Source: Ramlibacter sp. (GTDB lineage Bacteria > Pseudomonadota > Gammaproteobacteria > Burkholderiales > Burkholderiaceae_C). Taken from it: 64,000 nt of DNA. The DNA is taken from the NCBI GenBank assembly GCA_019635415.1, contig JAHBZN010000007.1, positions 1 through 64,000 on the forward strand. The letters are read 5' to 3'. The notes under the pieces are model-generated. The model ran no database searches. It saw only the letters and a program-made list of their open reading frames with translations, and was not told the origin of the DNA. Of this stretch, positions 59,382 through 64,000 are shown piece by piece. How positions within the stretch are numbered: the stretch's first letter is position 1; every line of letters begins with the position of its first letter. Made by a program: the position numbers and the translations under genes.

Positions 59382-60860
59382 TCATTGGGGGGCTGTTGCC
59401 GTGTTGCTCAGCAACTGGTGATAGAAGCGCACGAGTTCAGCCAAGTTGGTGGTGGCGATGCGCTCGTTGGTGCCGTGGAAGCGCGAGAGATCCTCGGCTT
59501 TCGCGCGCACCGGTGAAAAGCGGTAGATATGGTCGCTGATGGCGCTGAAGTGCCGCGAATCGGTGGCTGCGATCATCAGTCCGGGGGCCACGACGACATC
59601 GGGGAACAACGAACGCACGGTGCGATTGATGAGCTGGTAGGAGCTGGAGGCTGTGGGCGAGATCGGCGATGGATCGGCGCTGCCAGGAAGGGCCGACAGT
59701 TCGAACTTGTCGTTGCCAGCCTTGTCCTTCACGTGCTGCATCACGCTGTCACGCGTGTCACCGGGCAAGAGGCGGAAGTTGACGGTGGCTTCGGCCATGC
59801 CGGGAATCACGTTGTCCTTGTTGCCGGCATTCACGATGGTCAGCGCCGTGGTGGTGCGGATCATGGCATTCGTGCTGGCGCCCTTTTCGAGCTGGGACTG
59901 CACGAGCGGCCCGAACAGCCACAGGTTGCTGAGCGCCACACGACCAAACCCACTCATTTCGGGCGCGACGGTTTCAAACATCTCGCGCGCGACGCCACGG
60001 ATCGTGGCTGGCAACTGCTCGTCGTCCAGCCGGCGCAGCGCGGCGCTCATCATGGCGATGGCGCTGCTGCCGTGGGGCGGCGGCATCGACGAGTGGCCCG
60101 GTGTGGCGGGCACCTTCATCACCACCGACAGGTAGCCCTTTTCGGCGATGCCGATGAGAGCCGCGGGCTTGCTCAGGCCGGGCATGATGCCGTCGGTGAT
60201 CAGCAGCCCTTCGTCGATGACGAAATCGAGCTTGACATTGCGCGACTGCAACAGCTTGACGATCTGCGCGGCACCGCGCAATCCGCCCACCTCTTCGTCA
60301 GCGCCAGAGGCCAGGTAGATGGTCTGGCGCGGCTTGAACCCGCTGGCCACGAGCATCTCGAGCGCCTCGAGCTGGGAAATGAGGTTGGCCTTGTCGTCCC
60401 AGGCGCCCCGGCCCCAGACAAAACCGTCCTTCACCTCTCCGGCGAAGGGCTCGGCCTTCCAGTTGGCTTCCGTGCCCGGCGCGATCGGCACCACGTCTTG
60501 ATGCGCCATCAGCAGGATGGGCAAGGCCTTGGGGTCGCTGCCCGGCCAGGTATAGAGCAGGCTCAATCCGCCGACCACCTCACGCTTGAGCGTGGCATGG
60601 ACCCGCGGAAAGCGCTGCTCGAGGTAGGCGTGCAGCTTGCGGAACTCCTCAACATTGAGCTGAGGGTCGTCATGGCTGGACACCGTCTTGAAGCGGATGG
60701 CGCCCGAGAGCTTGTCCGCCACCCCCTTTTCGTCCACGGCCAGTGGCGGTGCTGCCGGCACGTCGATCTGGCGCGAGCCCTGGCGCACGGTGTTCACGGC
60801 CACCGCTGCCACCAGCAGCAAGACCAGCCCCCCCAACGCCAGCAACATGCGCTTGATCAT
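59382..60860 (-). CDS. membrane-anchored M20 metallopeptidase
   Basis: A 492-residue M20/M25/M40-type peptidase. An N-terminal anchor (MLLALGGLVLLLVAAVAVNTV) exports it. Zinc ligands are in LLMAHQDVVPIAPGTEANW and WGRGAWDDKANL, the catalytic Glu in ASGADEEVGGLRGAAQIV, and a final His in ATDSRHFSAIS. It resembles carboxypeptidase S-like enzymes. It lies between thiolase and fadB without an evident link to fatty acid breakdown. Confidence 0.9.
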   Translation of the reverse strand: MIKRMLLALGGLVLLLVAAVAVNTVRQGSRQIDVPAAPPLAVDEKGVADKLSGAIRFKTVSSHDDPQLNVEEFRKLHAYLEQRFPRVHATLKREVVGGLSLLYTWPGSDPKALPILLMAHQDVVPIAPGTEANWKAEPFAGEVKDGFVWGRGAWDDKANLISQLEALEMLVASGFKPRQTIYLASGADEEVGGLRGAAQIVKLLQSRNVKLDFVIDEGLLITDGIMPGLSKPAALIGIAEKGYLSVVMKVPATPGHSSMPPPHGSSAIAMMSAALRRLDDEQLPATIRGVAREMFETVAPEMSGFGRVALSNLWLFGPLVQSQLEKGASTNAMIRTTTALTIVNAGNKDNVIPGMAEATVNFRLLPGDTRDSVMQHVKDKAGNDKFELSALPGSADPSPISPTASSSYQLINRTVRSLFPDVVVAPGLMIAATDSRHFSAISDHIYRFSPVRAKAEDLSRFHGTNERIATTNLAELVRFYHQLLSNTATAPQ

Positions 60861-60871
60861 GGCACTCGTTC

Positions 60872-62971
60872 TCAGTTGAAGCCCTTGCCTTCAGACACCA
60901 GCTTGGTCAGCAGCGGGGCTGGTTCCCAGAACTTTGCGTCGTCCAACGGGTTCTTCTGGAAGCGCTTCATGGCTTCGACCACATTGAACAGTCCCACCTG
61001 ATCGGCATACTGCATCGGGCCGCCGCGGTAGATCGGGAAGCCGTAGCCCGTGAGGTAGACCATGTCGATGTCGCCAGATTTGGAAGCGATGCCGTCCTCA
61101 AGGATGTGCGCGCCTTCGTTGACCAGGGCAAACACCAGACGCTGCACGATTTCTTCGTCAGAAATCTTGCGCGGGGTGATGCCCAGCTCCTTGCGATGGT
61201 CCTCGATCATCTTGTTGACCAGATCGGACGGGATGGCGTCGCGCTTGCCCGGCTTGTAGTCGTACCAACCGGCACCGGTTTTCTGGCCAAAGCGGCCCAG
61301 TTCGCACAGCTTGTCGGCCGTGCGGCTGTACTTCATGTCGGCGCGCTCGGTGGCGCGGCGCTTGCGGATGGCCCAACCGATGTCGTTGCCGGCCAGATCG
61401 CCCATGCGGAACGGACCCATGGCAAAACCAAATTTCTCGATGGCCTTGTCGACCTGCTGCGGCAAGGCCCCTTCGTCCAGCAGGAAGCCGGCCTGGCGGC
61501 TGTACTGTTCGATCATGCGGTTGCCGATGAAACCGTCGCAGACGCCCGAGACCACGGCGGTCTTCTTGATCTTCTTGCCAATCGCCATCACGGTGGCCAG
61601 CACGTCCTTGGCGGTCTTCTCGCCGCGCACGACTTCCAGCAGCTTCATCACATTGGCCGGGCTGAAGAAGTGCATGCCGACCACGTCCTGCGGGCGCTGG
61701 GTGAACGAGGCGATCTTGTTCACGTCCAGCGTGGACGTATTGGAGGCCAGGATGGCGCCGGACTTCATCACGCGGTCCAGTTCCTTGAAGACCTTTTCCT
61801 TGACGCCCATTTCCTCGAACACGGCTTCGATCACGAGGTCGGCGTCCTTGAGGTCGTCGTAGCTCAGCGTGGTGCTCAGCAAAGCCATCCGCTGGTCGTA
61901 CTTATCCTGCTTGAGCTTGCCCTTCTTGACCTGGGCTTCGTAGTTCTTGCGGATGGTGGCAATGCCCTTGTCCAGCGCTTCCTGCTTCATCTCCAGAATC
62001 TTCACGGGAATACCCGCGTTCAGGAAATTCATGGAAATGCCGCCGCCCATGGTGCCGGCGCCGATCACGGCGACCGACTTGATCTCGCGCTTTGGCGTGT
62101 CCTCGGGCACATCGGGGATCTTCGAGGCGGCGCGCTCGGCCACGAACAGGTGGCGCAAGGCGCGGCATTCGGGGGTAAACATCAGCGCGGCGAAGATTTC
62201 GCGCTCGAACACCATGCCGTCATCGAACTTCATTTTGGTGGCCGCTTCGACAGCGTCGACACACTTGGCCGGTGCCGGGAAGTTCTTGGCCATGCCCTTG
62301 ACCATGTTGCGGGCAAACTGGAAGTAGGCGTCGCCCAGTGGGTGCTTGACCTTCATGTCGCGCACCAGCGGCAGCGGCCGGGCATCGGCCACGGAACGGG
62401 CAAAAGCCAGGGCTTCCTCGGCCAGGGACTCGGCTGACGCAGCCATCTTGTCGAACAATTTCTGGCCAGGGAGCTGGGCCAGCATTTCACTCTTCACAGG
62501 TTCGCCGCTGACGATCATGTTGAGCGCGGCTTCAACCCCCACCACGCGGGGCAGTCGCTGCGTGCCGCCTGCGCCAGGGATCAGGCCGAGCTTCACCTCG
62601 GGCAGGGCCACGCTGGTACCGGGCGCCGCAATGCGGTAGTGGCAACCCAGCGCCAGTTCCAGACCACCGCCCATGGCCACCGAGTGCATCGCGGCAACCA
62701 CCGGCTTGGCCGAGTTTTCCACCGCGATGATGACCGACAGCAGGTTGGGTTCCGCCAGCGCCTTGGGCGTGCCGAATTCCTTGATGTCGGCACCGCCGGA
62801 AAAAGCCTTGCCTGCTCCGGTGATGACGATGGCCTTGACGGCCGCATCGGCGTTGGCTTTGGACAGGCCATCGGTCAGGCCGACGCGGGTCGCGTGACCC
62901 AGGCCATTGACCGGCGGGTTGTTCATGGTGATCACGGCAACGTCGCCGTGAACTTTGTATTCAGCGGTCAT
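60872..62971 (-). CDS. fadB: bifunctional enoyl-CoA hydratase / 3-hydroxyacyl-CoA dehydrogenase
   Basis: A 699-residue FadB/FadJ-type protein. Residues 1-190 are the enoyl-CoA hydratase (ITGAGKAFSGGADIKEFG, PEVKLGLIPGAGGTQRLPRVVG with the catalytic acidic residue). From about residue 290 the dehydrogenase follows: VAVIGAGTMGGGISMNFLNAG for NAD, GMHFFSPANVMKLLEVVRG with the catalytic His, and C-terminal helices. It performs hydration and oxidation in beta-oxidation. A palindromic operator lies 28-40 bases upstream of its start. Confidence 0.95.
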   Translation of the reverse strand: MTAEYKVHGDVAVITMNNPPVNGLGHATRVGLTDGLSKANADAAVKAIVITGAGKAFSGGADIKEFGTPKALAEPNLLSVIIAVENSAKPVVAAMHSVAMGGGLELALGCHYRIAAPGTSVALPEVKLGLIPGAGGTQRLPRVVGVEAALNMIVSGEPVKSEMLAQLPGQKLFDKMAASAESLAEEALAFARSVADARPLPLVRDMKVKHPLGDAYFQFARNMVKGMAKNFPAPAKCVDAVEAATKMKFDDGMVFEREIFAALMFTPECRALRHLFVAERAASKIPDVPEDTPKREIKSVAVIGAGTMGGGISMNFLNAGIPVKILEMKQEALDKGIATIRKNYEAQVKKGKLKQDKYDQRMALLSTTLSYDDLKDADLVIEAVFEEMGVKEKVFKELDRVMKSGAILASNTSTLDVNKIASFTQRPQDVVGMHFFSPANVMKLLEVVRGEKTAKDVLATVMAIGKKIKKTAVVSGVCDGFIGNRMIEQYSRQAGFLLDEGALPQQVDKAIEKFGFAMGPFRMGDLAGNDIGWAIRKRRATERADMKYSRTADKLCELGRFGQKTGAGWYDYKPGKRDAIPSDLVNKMIEDHRKELGITPRKISDEEIVQRLVFALVNEGAHILEDGIASKSGDIDMVYLTGYGFPIYRGGPMQYADQVGLFNVVEAMKRFQKNPLDDAKFWEPAPLLTKLVSEGKGFN

Positions 62972-62998
62972 GCTGGGGGTTCCTTGTAGGGTGGAAAA

Positions 62999-63010
62999 GA
63001 ACGATCGTTC
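62999..63010. promoter_or_regulatory. palindromic operator upstream of fadB
   Basis: The perfect 12-base palindrome gaacgatcgttc lies about 28 bases before the fadB ATG, within the presumed promoter region, and is followed by an extra half-like repeat, cgtt. Sites with a cgatcg core are typical of TetR-type fatty acid regulators (FadR/PsrA/LiuR-like) that repress such clusters until long-chain acyl-CoA binds. No cognate regulator gene lies in this part of the window. Confidence 0.65.
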
Positions 63011-63085
63011 GTTTTTTATTGTAGGGCGATTATGCTGCGCTGCAACGGGGCCTTGTCACAGGTGGGACAAAGCCCCCGCTCCGGC

Positions 63086-63781
63086 TCAGACTTCGAGCCA
63101 CTCCTTGCGAATATAGGCGTCGGCGCGCAGGCTGTCAGGTGTGCCTTGAAACACGATGCTTCCGTGGCCCATGACCAGGGCCCGGTCCGAAACCTTGAGC
63201 GCGATGGTGAGTTTCTGCTCGATGAGCAGCACCGAAATGCCACGCGACTTGAGCTTCAGCAGGTATTCGCCCACCAGTTCAACGATCTTGGGGGCAAGCC
63301 CCTCGGTGGGCTCATCGATGATGATGAGGTCCGGGTCGCCCATGAGGGTTCGGCACAGCGTGAGCATCTGCTGCTCGCCACCCGACAGCACACCGGCCTC
63401 GGTGTGCTGCCGCTCGCGCAGCCGCGGAAACATCTCGTACATGTCGTCGAACGACCAGCGGCTGCCCTTGCCACGGCCTTTTTGCCCCAGCACCAGGTTC
63501 TGGTGGACGGTCAGCTTGGGAAAGATGTCGCGGTTCTCGGGCACGTAGCCCAGCCCCAGGTGGGCAATCTCGTAGGCCTTGCGGCCCATGATCTGCTGAT
63601 CCTTCCACAGGAGCGACCCCTGGCAGTCGACCATGCCCATGATGGCCTTGGCGGTTGTGGAGCGGCCTGAGCCATTGCGGCCGAGCAGAGCCACGATCTC
63701 ACCAGGGTTGACGCCAAAACTGACGCCGTGCAACACGTGGCTCTTGCCGTAGAAGGCGTGGAGGTTGTCAATCTTCAGCAT
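63086..63781 (-). CDS. livF: branched-chain amino acid-type ABC transporter ATP-binding protein
   Basis: A 231-residue LivF-like ATPase. The signature LSGGEQQMLTLCRTLMGDPDL and Walker B LIIIDEPTEGLAPKIVELV are intact. The Walker A reads GRNGSGRSTT, with Arg in place of the usual Lys, a variant I believe recurs in betaproteobacterial LivF proteins. In this setting the transporter may import acyl or aromatic acids or amino acids. It overlaps the livG stop by one base. Confidence 0.92.
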   Translation of the reverse strand: MLKIDNLHAFYGKSHVLHGVSFGVNPGEIVALLGRNGSGRSTTAKAIMGMVDCQGSLLWKDQQIMGRKAYEIAHLGLGYVPENRDIFPKLTVHQNLVLGQKGRGKGSRWSFDDMYEMFPRLRERQHTEAGVLSGGEQQMLTLCRTLMGDPDLIIIDEPTEGLAPKIVELVGEYLLKLKSRGISVLLIEQKLTIALKVSDRALVMGHGSIVFQGTPDSLRADAYIRKEWLEV

Positions 63782-64000
63782 CAGTGGGCTCCCTGCGCCT
63801 GTTCGTCCGCCACATGCGAGCCAAGGTAGGCTTCCTGCACGCTCTGGTTGGCCCGCACCGCATCAGGGGTATCGAAGGCCAGGACCTCGCCATAGACGAC
63901 CACGGCGATCTTGTCGGCCAGCCCGAAGACCACGCCCATGTCATGTTCGACGGTCAGCAGCGTCTTGCCCACGGTGACTTCCTTGATCAGATCGATGAAG
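63781..64000 (-). CDS. livG: ABC transporter ATP-binding protein LivG, C-terminal part
   Basis: The last 73 or so residues of a LivG-like ATPase whose gene continues beyond the window edge. FIDLIKEVTVGKTLLTVEHDMGVVF contains the switch His of the H-loop, and LADKIAVVVYGEVLAFDTPDAVRANQSVQEAYLG is the typical C-terminal end. The catalytic Walker motifs lie outside the window. It is the partner of LivF. Confidence 0.9.
   Translation of the reverse strand, partial: FIDLIKEVTVGKTLLTVEHDMGVVFGLADKIAVVVYGEVLAFDTPDAVRANQSVQEAYLGSHVADEQAQGAH

Overview
The window is high-GC chromosomal DNA from a betaproteobacterium, most likely Comamonadaceae (Acidovorax/Hydrogenophaga/Variovorax-like). The evidence is the gene content: a TetR-linked beta-oxidation cluster next to livFG, a YbgC-ElaA fusion, a tmk-holB-PilZ-tatD run, and tex. 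A reconstructed dif site places it at the chromosome terminus. Family calls are from reading translated motifs; no database search was run.

Region by region: (1) 1-3204 holds a compact operon that looks like a defence retron. It has a highly structured leader RNA, a 47-residue basic ORF, an XRE regulator, a retron-type reverse transcriptase (NAxxH and YVDD motifs), a PRPP-type phosphoribosyltransferase, a SLOG-like nucleotide-binding protein and a 109-residue unknown, mostly with overlapping start and stop codons. (2) 3343-11888 is ordinary chromosome: a cation exchanger, a GAF/degenerate GGDEF protein, a PaiB-like protein, a TadA fused to a haloalkane dehalogenase, an LD-carboxypeptidase, an aldehyde dehydrogenase and a cyclase-FHA protein. 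(3) 11926-26348 is a tandem array of two Xer-integrated elements at dif. Three dif-like sites (11926, 19734, 26321) delimit element A (about 7.8 kb) and element B (about 6.6 kb).

Element B is a recognisable filamentous phage: HUH replication protein, Zot/pI, pVI-like protein, pIII-like adhesin, pVIII-like coat protein, a probable ssDNA-binding protein, an RstR-like regulator and tiny hydrophobic virion-type peptides. Element A is stranger. It has a P2-GpA-like HUH initiator, a collagen-repeat spike protein, an M15 endolysin with a holin-like partner, a lone MazF-like toxin overlapping a secreted YHCH peptide in another frame, and several unknown proteins. It has no recognisable capsid, packaging ATPase, Zot or integrase. 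With lysis genes it does not look filamentous, so it is the best candidate here for an undescribed small Xer-integrating virus or satellite.

(4) 26376-49284 is housekeeping and metabolism: ankyrin protein, TatD, PilZ, HolB, Tmk, MltG, YgfZ, an O-antigen ligase-like protein, small enzymes, a TetR-controlled peroxiredoxin, Tex, a DUF1223 protein, Ogt and a very large hybrid histidine kinase. (5) 49403-62971 is a run of mostly minus-strand fatty or branched acyl-CoA degradation genes ending at a fadB-type gene that carries a palindromic TetR-type operator, followed by livF and the end of livG.
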